Notes under the pieces: generated by a model
The model's input: only the letters and a program-made list of their open reading frames with translations
Database searches by the model: none
Told to the model about the DNA's origin: nothing
Program-made: the position numbers and the translations under genes
Assembly: GCA_016929465.1 (NCBI GenBank)
Contig: JAFGIT010000241.1
Coordinates: forward strand, 1-9,488
Length of the DNA: 9,488 nucleotides
Origin: JAFGIT01 sp016929465 [NCBI: Candidatus Coatesbacteria bacterium]
Lineage (GTDB): Bacteria > B130-G9
Direction of reading: 5' to 3'
In this document: positions 1 to 7,700 of the stretch, in pieces
Layout of the letters: each line of letters starts with the position of its first letter
Position numbering within the stretch: position 1 is the stretch's first letter

Positions 1-8
1 GGTCGCAG

Positions 9-746
9 TTGATAGAGGAGAAACTCGAGAGAGTGGCGGCAACCCTTGGGACCCTCGCTACCCTTCTGGATACGAGCTTCGTCGGATTGGTGGATGGAAT
101 CGATGCAGGCTTCGATGGAATTTCACAGGGACAGGTTGAGCTCTCGGGTGGCGTGGTCCAGCTGCTGAACAGCATCGAAGCGGTTCGGGCGAGCCAAGCG
201 ACAATTATTGGCAATCAGGTAGCTTTGGTGAGCGGCCAGGGCGTGATTTATGACGTCACGGTTCTGCTGCACGACAAGGCAGACGCCCTCGTTGCCGGCC
301 ATGAGCAGATAGGGAATGCCCTGGCCTCATTGGAGGCGAAGGCCGACAGCGAGGCCTACATGTCGGATCTGACCGTTTCGATTCTCGACTACATGATGGG
401 AACACAGGCCACCCTGATAGCCGACCATGATGTTCTCTATGACAACCAGGTGACATTGAGCACCAAGCAGGACATGATCGGTGATTATCTGGAGGACCTG
501 GGAGATAAGATCGACGCCATAGAGTCGAAACTCGACAGCATGGGTCAGTCAGGCTACTCGAGTGACGCCATCGCTGTGAATGACACTCAGGCATCTATCG
601 AGGAGAGACTTGCGGCGATCGAGAGGAGACTCGCATCACAGGAAGATCTGAACTCGACTCTGCTGCGACTTGAAGCACTGCTGCTGGAATTGCGAGGGGA
701 AGCTGCTATGGATGCTCCTCGGGGGGAAACTGAGACCGACAAGTAG
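9..746 (+). CDS. All-helical coiled-coil protein, possibly 5'-partial
   Basis: I do not recognise this family. The frame is open to the left edge; the first usable start is TTG at 9, but only eight bases precede it, so the protein may begin outside the window. The 245 visible residues contain no Cys or Trp and a single Pro near the C-terminus, and they are rich in Ala, Leu, Asp, Gln and Ile, which points to a continuous helical rod. Two related stretches occur near residues 62-85 and 131-155 (SQATIIGNQ... and TQATLIADH...), suggesting an internal helical repeat. Residues about 194-228 form a clear coiled coil with heptad-spaced Ile/Leu (IEERLAAIERRL, then LLRLEALLLELR). The C-terminal tail is charged and probably disordered. 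No signal peptide or membrane segment is visible. A structural or oligomerisation role is possible, but that is inference only. Confidence 0.7.
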   Translation: MIEEKLERVAATLGTLATLLDTSFVGLVDGIDAGFDGISQGQVELSGGVVQLLNSIEAVRASQATIIGNQVALVSGQGVIYDVTVLLHDKADALVAGHEQIGNALASLEAKADSEAYMSDLTVSILDYMMGTQATLIADHDVLYDNQVTLSTKQDMIGDYLEDLGDKIDAIESKLDSMGQSGYSSDAIAVNDTQASIEERLAAIERRLASQEDLNSTLLRLEALLLELRGEAAMDAPRGETETDK

Positions 747-775
747 CATCACATTGATGCTGTTCTGAAATACTC

Positions 776-815
776 GCGGAGTGGCTCATTCCAGGCATAG
801 ATTGGGCCACTCCGC
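776..815 (+). terminator. Strong hairpin after the coiled-coil gene, possible terminator
   Basis: GCGGAGTGGC (776-785) and GCCACTCCGC (806-815) are a perfect 10-bp inverted repeat. The stem can extend inward by one G-U pair and two more pairs to 788/803, leaving a 14-base loop. It starts 30 bases after the stop codon at 746, where a terminator is expected. No run of T follows, so it may instead protect the mRNA 3' end or act together with Rho. Confidence 0.4.
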
Positions 816-817
816 AC

Positions 818-877
818 CCACAATGTGTGGTCCCCATCAGGGGATGCGTCGCGATGGCCTCCGGCCAGAGCGGCTCT
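818..877 (+). other. Run of compact hairpins
   Basis: Directly after the stem at 776-815 come further small perfect inverted repeats: CCACA-atg-TGTGG (818-830), TCCCC-atca-GGGGA (831-844), TGGCC-tcc-GGCCA (855-867) and GAG-cgg-CTC (868-876). Loops are 3-4 bases, which is suitable for RNA folding. No reading frame fits here. Together with the first stem this makes about 100 bases of nearly contiguous hairpins. It could be a structured 3' UTR or a small RNA, or it could be chance in a GC-rich stretch. Confidence 0.35.
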
Positions 878-929
878 TGTATGCTCCTGAAATCATGAAA
901 ACGCCCCTCCCTTTCCCCATCGGATTCCC

Positions 930-959
930 TTGATCTGACTACTCGATTTCTGGTATCAT
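930..959 (+). promoter_or_regulatory. Sigma70-type promoter with extended -10
   Basis: TTGATC at 930-935 matches four of six -35 bases. TATCAT at 954-959 matches five of six -10 bases. The spacer is 18 bases. TGG immediately before the -10 gives the TGn extended -10 element, the strongest part of the match. Transcription would start near 966, about 47 bases before the GTG of the remnant gene at 1013. A small dyad, TTGTC-a-GACAA (976-986), lies just downstream and could be an operator. No equally good promoter is visible between 1232 and 1345, so this one may also drive the two large beta-helix genes. Confidence 0.45.
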
Positions 960-1012
960 AGGATCCACTCGGAAATTGTCAGACAACACCCAAATGGGAG
1001 GGGAGGACGAAG

Positions 1013-1231
1013 GTGAAAACCACAAGCCGGCCGACATCCATTGCGCTTTCTCTGGCGGTGTTTCTATCAGTTTTCATCAGCATGGCCCGCGCTGGGCCGA
1101 TAATCACGATATAAACCGACGGCGACGCCTACGGTGAGGGCAACACCATCGAGGTGAGTATCTCCGCCAGGAATCTGGATGAGGCGATGAGCGTTGAGGC
1201 GGACACGGGGTATCATTATCCCCTGCAATAG
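1013..1231 (+). pseudogene. Remnant of an exported beta-helix family gene
   Basis: GTG at 1013 is preceded six bases upstream by GGGAGG (1001-1006). The frame encodes a convincing signal peptide: basic start VKTTSRPTS, hydrophobic core ALSLAVFLSVFIS, cleavage after ARA (residue 27). It then reads GPIITI and meets TAA at 1112-1114 (codon 34), probably from a Tyr codon. The same frame stays open to TAG at 1229-1231, giving TDGDAYGEGNTIEVSISARN... and ending DTGYHYPLQ. The middle part resembles the start of the beta-sandwich spacer in the neighbouring large proteins (DTDKDLYNGEDEAKLSIEL). The last 30 bases match the 3' end of the gene at 4744-7755 at 25 positions. The spacer and all beta-helix coils in between are missing, so the gene carries both a nonsense mutation and an internal deletion. 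At most a 33-residue secreted peptide could still be made. Confidence 0.75.
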
Positions 1232-1234
1232 AAA

Positions 1235-1286
1235 GGGGAGCAAGGGGAAAAGGATAAGGGTCAAGGGGGTCAATAGGTCAAAAGGG
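1235..1286 (+). other. G-tract-rich leader, possible G-quadruplex
   Basis: G runs at 1235-1238, 1244-1247, 1258-1260, 1265-1269 and 1284-1286 lie on the coding strand between the remnant stop and the next start codon. Four runs of three or more G fit within 35 bases, with loops of 5, 10 and 4 bases. One loop is longer than the usual strict limit of seven, so a quadruplex is possible but not certain. It would lie in the 5' leader of the gene at 1346, about 60-110 bases before its start codon. Confidence 0.3.
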
Positions 1287-1345
1287 CCGGTGGTTTGAAA
1301 TGAGAGTGAACGGCGACATGGCTTAATTCTGCGGGAAGGGATGAA

Positions 1346-4300
1346 ATGAATGTGATCCGGTTCAATCTCGGTATTCTGGCTCTGATGAGCATTGCGATGA
1401 CGCTCGGCGCTGCGACGCTGCATGTCAATCAAGATGGGTCGGGTGATTTCACAGCGATTCAGGATGCACTAGATGCTGCAGCTAAGAGCGACACCATCGT
1501 GGTCCACGTGGGGATTTACGAGGAGCATCCGTTGAGAATGAGCGGTAGGGATATCGTGCTCAGGTCCTCCGATCCCTCAAGCGACGAGATCGTCAAATCG
1601 ACACAGGTTTACGGGTATCTGAGCTTCGCGGGGAGCGAAAGCGAATCGTGCGTGCTCAATGGGCTGACGGTCAGCGCCATTTATGGAGACGGCTGCACAG
1701 CCTCGATTCGGCGATGTTCGACACATCACATATCGGACTGTGACGGCGAGATATTCGGCTGCTCGATCATGAACGGCTCCAGATCGGGAGTAGAGGATTG
1801 CGACGGTGTTATCTCCCACTGCATCGTCATGCATAATCGAACGGATTACGACGGAGGCGGCTTCGACAAATGCGACGGCCTGATCGTGAACTGTCTGATC
1901 GTCGGCAATGAGGCGATGTGGTACTGGCCTGATCACGGCTGGTGGGGAAACGGAGGAGGGCTCTACAGATGTGGAGCGGCTGTCGTCAATTGCACCATCG
2001 TTGGAAACAAGGCTGGATATGGAGGAGGGGGCCTATACGGGCAGACTGGGCCGGTCGTCAATAGCATTATATGGGGCAATGAGACTGTGTGGGGACGGAA
2101 GAGTATCTCCAGCCAGGATACTAGCTATTACTACTCTTGCTACGGTGCGCAAGGAGAGGGGATGGTCCATGAAGACCCGCTTTTCGTCGATGAGGCTAGG
2201 GGCGACTATGCCCTTCGGCCGGACAGCCCCTGTGTCGATGCCGGGAACCGGCTATACATCGATGCTGAGACGGACCTGAAGGGCAGGCCGCGAGTCATAA
2301 ATGGGCAGGTTGACGTGGGCGTATATGAGTACCCACACGGGAGCTTTTTGGCTCTGGATACTGATAAGGACCTCTATAACGGCGAGGATGAGGCGAAGTT
2401 GAGCATTGAGCTGATTCACTATGAGCCCCCCCAAATGGCGGATTTATATGCCGCTATCATGTTAGCAGATGGGCGGTTCACCTTCATTCCGTCTCTATCT
2501 GACGAGTGGTCGCCGTGGCTAAGCGGCTTTGCGCTTGAGTCCGAGATGGTGATACGTGTTCCTGATGCGTTTCGCTTTCCTCTTTCCATGGGCGATGCCG
2601 AAGGGGCCTATGCCATCTACTCTGCCTTGTTCCCATCGACCAGCACTGATATGGGCGATCTCGTGAGTAACCTCGCCGTCAGCCGGTTCTCCTACTTCCA
2701 CGAGCCCAGGACCGAATATCACGTAGCGGCGGATGGCTCAGGAGACCTGACGTCCATTCAGATGGCGATAGATTCCGCCATGGATGGGCAGACCATCGTC
2801 GTCCATCCCGGGATATACTTCGAGAACATCCGCCCATCAGGTAGGAATCTCATAGTCCGCTCAATAGATCCGGACAACCCTGAGATCGTCCGCTCAACGG
2901 TCATCGATGGCCTCGCAAGCGGCTCGACAATTCAATACAACGGCACTGAAACGTGGCCGAGCCAGCTCTTAGGACTGACGATCAAAAACGGTCGAGCCTA
3001 TTCAGGCGGCGGGATATGTGGAGCGTCCCCATTGGGAGGATATGCTGAAGTCGTCGTTAAGAACTGTGTCATTAGTTCAAATGAAGCTACGGGTTACGGG
3101 GGCGCTATCTCGCACCTAAGAGGCGAGATTGTCGGCTGTGAAATAGCCAACAACAAGGCTCCTGCGGAGGGGATATGCTGCTTTCAAGGGTCGATCAGAG
3201 ACAGCCGATTCTTCGATAACGTCGGAATCGAATCTCAATACGTGACTGAGGAGGGCGTCATCTGCGAATTTCAGGGCGATATCTCAGGCTGCCAGATCAT
3301 TTCCAACGACGGGGGCATTATCGACAGCGACGTCAACGTCGCGGATTGCCTAATCGCCGGCAATCGCGGATACGCCATCAAGAACTGCTCGGGCGAAGTC
3401 CGAGAGTGCGTCGTGGCTGACAACAGGTCGGGGATATATGGCTGCGCACCCGATTTGCCGCCATCCGAGGTCGGGCTTGCTCTCGTTGAGGACTGTGCCA
3501 TAACTGGCAATCTGCACTGTGGCGTCGGGCTGGCGAGGAGAGTCCTCAATTGCACCATTACAAATAATGTGGCGAGCACTTCTGTCATCTACAAATGCGA
3601 GGAAGTCTCGAACTGCCTTGTTCAAGGCAATACAGCTGATGACGTGGATGAGCAGGAGTGGGACGCGGGCATCCTTTACGGATGCGGTCGTGTGGTCAAC
3701 ACGATTGTCGTCGGCAATGTCGGCAACGGCGTGTATCTGACTGAGGAGGCCATTGAGAACTGCGAGATACGGGACAACACGCGCAACGGGATATGCCAGG
3801 GGACGGCAGATGTGAGAGATTGCATCATAGAGGGCAATCACCGTAGCGGTATTCAGACATTCAATGGCACGATTCAGAACTGCATCATCAGGGGCAATAT
3901 GTATTCTGGCGTTCGCAGACATGACAGCGGTGAGATGCTGGATTGCACCATCTCTGGCAACATGGGCACAGATGGAGGCGGTTTGCGGTCCTGCGATTCC
4001 ACAATCAGGCGTTGCCTGATCATCGGGAATGCAGCGACAATTGACGAATACGAAAACGGAGGATCTGGGGGCGGCTATTACGACTTCTCCGGCGATGCGA
4101 GATTCTACGATTGTGTTTTCGCGGCCAACACAGCGGAGACGTATGGGGGCGCATTGTCTGGCAGCGCTGTTTGGATGCACAATTGCCTTATAGTGGGTAA
4201 CACTGCGCGTGAGGGCGGGGGATTGGATGCATGGTGCAAGGTCAATAACTGCACCATTATTGCGAATGATGCCAAGCAGTTTCCCGGCGCGATGGTGAAT

Positions 4301-4744
4301 GTGAATTACTTCGAGAACTGCATCGTCTGGGACAATGGTGGCGCTGAGCGGGATCAACTGGATGGAGTTGAAAGGACGTCCCATTGCTGCATTCAAGGTT
4401 GGACCGAAGGCGGGGAAGGCAACTTCGCTGATGATCCGCTCTTTGTCTCAGGGCCGTTTGGCGATTATTACCTATCTTGTTTAAATGCTGGCCAAAAGGC
4501 GAATAGTCCATGCATCAACGCCGGTCTGCACGACGCCGGAGTAGGCGGCTGGCTAGACGAGTATAGGACCACTCGAACCGACGGCCTGCCCGACACGGGG
4601 CCCCTCGACGTTGGCTTCCACTACCCTCAGGCGGAGACCCCGATCGGCGCTTCATTGGACGAGAGTAGTTTGAGAAGTCTGCGAGGTTCAGTTGGCTCTC
4701 GAGTGAAATTCGGGAATTGGCCAGAGCGTCGGAGGAGGAACTGA
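1346..4744 (+). CDS. Giant exported cysteine-ladder parallel beta-helix protein
   Basis: ATG at 1346 follows GGGAAGGG (1333-1340) by five bases. Residues 1-23 are a signal peptide (core LGILALMSIAMTL, cleavage near GAA). Helix A (about 24-330) opens with HVNQDGSGDFTAIQDALDAA, typical of pectin-lyase-fold proteins, and ends in a cap (DPLFVDEARGDY...SPCVDAG) resembling choice-of-anchor Q regions. Residues about 331-456 form a beta-sandwich spacer. Helix B (about 457-1027) repeats the opening motif (HVAADGSGDLTSIQ) and has roughly 18 coils of the type xNCxIxGN. A second cap (DDPLFVSGPFGDYYLS...VGFHYP) ends near residue 1094. There are about 46 cysteines, unusually many for an exported bacterial protein. 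The last 38 residues are basic and end in ERRRRN. The stop TGA overlaps the next ATG by one base, so translation is probably coupled. No catalytic residues were identified; substrate and role are unknown. Confidence 0.9.
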   Translation: MNVIRFNLGILALMSIAMTLGAATLHVNQDGSGDFTAIQDALDAAAKSDTIVVHVGIYEEHPLRMSGRDIVLRSSDPSSDEIVKSTQVYGYLSFAGSESESCVLNGLTVSAIYGDGCTASIRRCSTHHISDCDGEIFGCSIMNGSRSGVEDCDGVISHCIVMHNRTDYDGGGFDKCDGLIVNCLIVGNEAMWYWPDHGWWGNGGGLYRCGAAVVNCTIVGNKAGYGGGGLYGQTGPVVNSIIWGNETVWGRKSISSQDTSYYYSCYGAQGEGMVHEDPLFVDEARGDYALRPDSPCVDAGNRLYIDAETDLKGRPRVINGQVDVGVYEYPHGSFLALDTDKDLYNGEDEAKLSIELIHYEPPQMADLYAAIMLADGRFTFIPSLSDEWSPWLSGFALESEMVIRVPDAFRFPLSMGDAEGAYAIYSALFPSTSTDMGDLVSNLAVSRFSYFHEPRTEYHVAADGSGDLTSIQMAIDSAMDGQTIVVHPGIYFENIRPSGRNLIVRSIDPDNPEIVRSTVIDGLASGSTIQYNGTETWPSQLLGLTIKNGRAYSGGGICGASPLGGYAEVVVKNCVISSNEATGYGGAISHLRGEIVGCEIANNKAPAEGICCFQGSIRDSRFFDNVGIESQYVTEEGVICEFQGDISGCQIISNDGGIIDSDVNVADCLIAGNRGYAIKNCSGEVRECVVADNRSGIYGCAPDLPPSEVGLALVEDCAITGNLHCGVGLARRVLNCTITNNVASTSVIYKCEEVSNCLVQGNTADDVDEQEWDAGILYGCGRVVNTIVVGNVGNGVYLTEEAIENCEIRDNTRNGICQGTADVRDCIIEGNHRSGIQTFNGTIQNCIIRGNMYSGVRRHDSGEMLDCTISGNMGTDGGGLRSCDSTIRRCLIIGNAATIDEYENGGSGGGYYDFSGDARFYDCVFAANTAETYGGALSGSAVWMHNCLIVGNTAREGGGLDAWCKVNNCTIIANDAKQFPGAMVNVNYFENCIVWDNGGAERDQLDGVERTSHCCIQGWTEGGEGNFADDPLFVSGPFGDYYLSCLNAGQKANSPCINAGLHDAGVGGWLDEYRTTRTDGLPDTGPLDVGFHYPQAETPIGASLDESSLRSLRGSVGSRVKFGNWPERRRRN
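1739..1996 (+). repeat. C-D-G-x-I-x-x-C coil repeats in helix A
   Basis: Protein-level tandem coils within the gene at 1346. The cysteine starting each C-D-G unit falls at residues 132, 152, 176 and 209; the last unit reads RCGAAV. In each unit a second cysteine follows after six residues (for example CDGEIFGC, CDGVISHC, CDGLIVNC), then x-I-x-x-N. Units are 20-33 residues long because some coils carry Gly-rich insertions such as DYDGGGF. In a parallel beta-helix this would stack the cysteines in two columns. The repeat is much weaker at DNA level than at protein level. Confidence 0.7.
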
Positions 4745-7700
4745 TGTTCAGACGCATTGAGATCTGGCTCGTCTTCGTCCTGGTCGGCGCAGCCTTCTGC
4801 TCGCAGGCCGGAGAGCACCATGTCGCGCAGGATAGCACGGGTGGTTTTACGTCAATACAGGATGCCATCGACGCCGCCAATAAGTGGGACATAGTCACGA
4901 TCCATCCGGGGACCTACTATGAGAATGTCCAGCTCCAGGACAGGAGCGTGACCCTGCGCTCGACCCAGCCGGACGACTGGGAGGTCGTCAGAGCAACGGT
5001 CATAGACGGTTCCCTGGACGCCCCCGTAATCACCGTCTTAGAAGGGCAAGGCGCGTCATTTCGAATATCTGGGTTGACATTGACCAACGGCCTGCAGCCG
5101 GGGCAAGGAGGGGCGGGAATTCATGTCGGCATCGACCGCATCGCGGGACTGACCATCTTAAACTGCCTGATTATGGCCAACGAAGTTGATGGCGATGGCG
5201 GCGCCATCGCGTTCTGTGACGGTATGATTCAGGGCTGTCTGATAACAGGGAATCAATGCACCGGACTGTATGGTTGCGATGGCGTGATAGACAGCTGCGT
5301 CGTTACGGGGAATTCCCCGGCAGGCATATCACACTGTGACGGTCTGATCGCTGTATGCGAGATCATGGAGAATACCGGCCCCGGGCTGAGTCTTTGCGAT
5401 GGTGTGATCGACGGGTGTTTCATACATGACAATTCCGCATCCGAGGCAGGCGGGGGTCTTCTCGACTGTGGGGCACGAATCGCACATACCGTGATCGAGG
5501 GCAACGTGGCACTGAGCGGGGGCGGGAGTTCCGTCGGCGGGGGGCTGTTCGGGTGCAACGGCAGCATCCACAACTGCCTGATAGTCGGCAATCAATCTGA
5601 AGGTGAGGGCAGCGCGCTATACGAGTGTGACGCCCTGCTCTCGAACTGCACTATTGCGGGCAACACAGACACGCTCGGTCTTCCGGCCGTATCGATGGGT
5701 GGAATCCTTCGTGACTGCATCGTCTGGGGGAACACCAGTTCGGCGGCCCAGCTCGGCGCCGGCACTCGAGCGGAGTTCTCCTGCATCCAGAATTGGGCAT
5801 TAGGGGGAGAGGGGAATCTCGATGCCGATCCGCTGTTTGTGACCGGACGGCTGGGAGATTTCTACCTGAGCCAAATCGCAGCAGGACAACATGAAGACAG
5901 CCCGTGCTTGGACGCTGGGTCGAAGAGCGCTTCTGCCGCAGACCTCACGGATAGGACGACTCGGACTGATGACGTATGGGACAAAGGCGCAGTTGACCTG
6001 GGATACCACTATTCGAGAGATGAATGGCCGTTCGGCATAAGCCTGTCGTGCTCGGTGAACGGGAAGCGATTCGCCCCTGGAGACGTCCTGAGCGGTTGCA
6101 TGAATGTCGAGAATAGGGGGGTGGATGTCGCGGTTGACGTCTTCGCGCAGATCCTGACTCCGACTTCCGAGCGATTATCGATCACGCAGAGCGGTTTCGC
6201 GCATGGCGACCAGCCGTGGTTCTCGGGCATCGTTCTGAGAAAGGGATTCAGCTTTGGCCCTGCAAGCGTCTTCGAGCTGGTTGTTCCTCCCGACGCTCCG
6301 CCGGGTCGCTACACGTTCTCTACTGAGATTTCTCGCACGGCGCCCGATTCCTTCTTCGTCGTCCCCGAAGACGAGGTCTCGTTTCTGGTCTTTCCATCTG
6401 CCAAAGCCGAATACTACATCAGCGCTGAGGACGGTGACGACAATAACGACGGATTCGAGGGCACGCCCTGGAAGACCATCACACACGCGCTCGACGCTAT
6501 CGAAGCCCGTGATACTCACCCGGCGGTGATCCACATCGCGCCCGGCAATTACTCCGCCTCAACCAACGGTGAGACTTTCCCGCTTAACATGAAGAGCTGG
6601 ATCTCCCTCTCTGGCGACGACCGAGACACGGTGATTGTCGATGCAGAGGAATCTGCCTGTCACGTCATCGAGTGTGAATCAGCTCAACAGCTCACGATTG
6701 CAGGCCTCACGATTGCCGGTGGCGACACCGATCTCTGCGACGAGCCATACCGATCTGGTGGGGGAGTGCACTGCATCAATAGCTCCATCACGCTGGAGAA
6801 CAACTTGATAGAGCGAAATTCGAACTGCGCTGTTTACTGCTTCGAATGTGACTGGATGCTCATCCGCAACAACGTCATCAAAGACAACTATGGTCCGGTG
6901 TACTTGCGGGAATCCGCCTTCCCGGAGATCACCGGCAACGCGATCATCGACAATACCGGCTCGGGAATACGCTGCTATGCCAGCTCGCCGCTGATTGCGG
7001 ATAATACGATAGCCGGAAATACCGGTTCTGGGGCGGGAGGTGGCATATTCTGTGAGGAGTTGAGCGCACCTCTCATTACTCGCAACGTCATCGATGGAAA
7101 CTCCGTGCGCTCTAATGGCGGGGGAATATACAGCGTCGCTGACTCTTCCCCGACCGTGGAGAACAACCTTATCTCCAACAACACGGCAGGTTTGTATGGC
7201 GACGGCGGCGGGATAGCCTGCTGGGATTATATGATGATTACTCACAACAGGATCTCGGATAACTTTGCAGGGGACAGTGGAGGTGGCATATTCTCCGGTT
7301 CAGACAGCAATCCGACAATCGTGAACAACCTCATTACAGATAATTCTGCGGGCAATAATGGGGGCGCTATGACGTTCCATTACAGCACGCCGTGGATACG
7401 GAACAACACGGTCGTGGGCAATACCTGTTCTGGATATGTCGGGGGAATACACTTCTGGGACAGCTGGCCGACGATCACCGATTGCATCTTGTGGGGGAAT
7501 GGGGATGACATCGGCGGCGGAACCAATTCCTACTGCTGCATCGAAGATGGTGACCCCGGGGAGGGCAACATCTCTGCTGACCCGCTTTTTGTGATCGGCC
7601 CTCTCGGCGACTACTACCTCGACCCCGACAGCCCTTGCATCGATGCTGGTAGCCAATCAGCGGAAGACGCCGGCCTTTCGGATAGGACCACGCAGGCGGA

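Noticed and set aside
776-830. A possible integron attC site because of the long stem with an off-centre loop
   Set aside because: The core R' and R'' motifs (GTTRRRY / RYYYAAC) are not present and no gene-cassette structure is seen.
1908-2279. A 123-codon + strand frame inside the first large gene
   Set aside because: It is an out-of-phase reading of the beta-helix coding sequence, with no SD sequence and no recognisable motif.
3350-4396. A long minus-strand open frame (348 codons) opposite the first beta-helix gene
   Set aside because: It mirrors the regular coil codons of the + strand gene, has no family features of its own, and the + strand protein shows clear coil periodicity throughout.
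4717-4743. TTG at 4717 as the start of the second large protein
   Set aside because: It adds nine acidic residues before the signal peptide, while ATG at 4744 has a strong SD sequence and gives a standard signal-peptide N-terminus.
5215-5466. 60-base periodicity resembling a CRISPR array or satellite
   Set aside because: Only the Cys-Asp-Gly, Ile, Cys and Asn codons recur. The bases between differ as synonymous and neutral changes do, and the frame is coding throughout.
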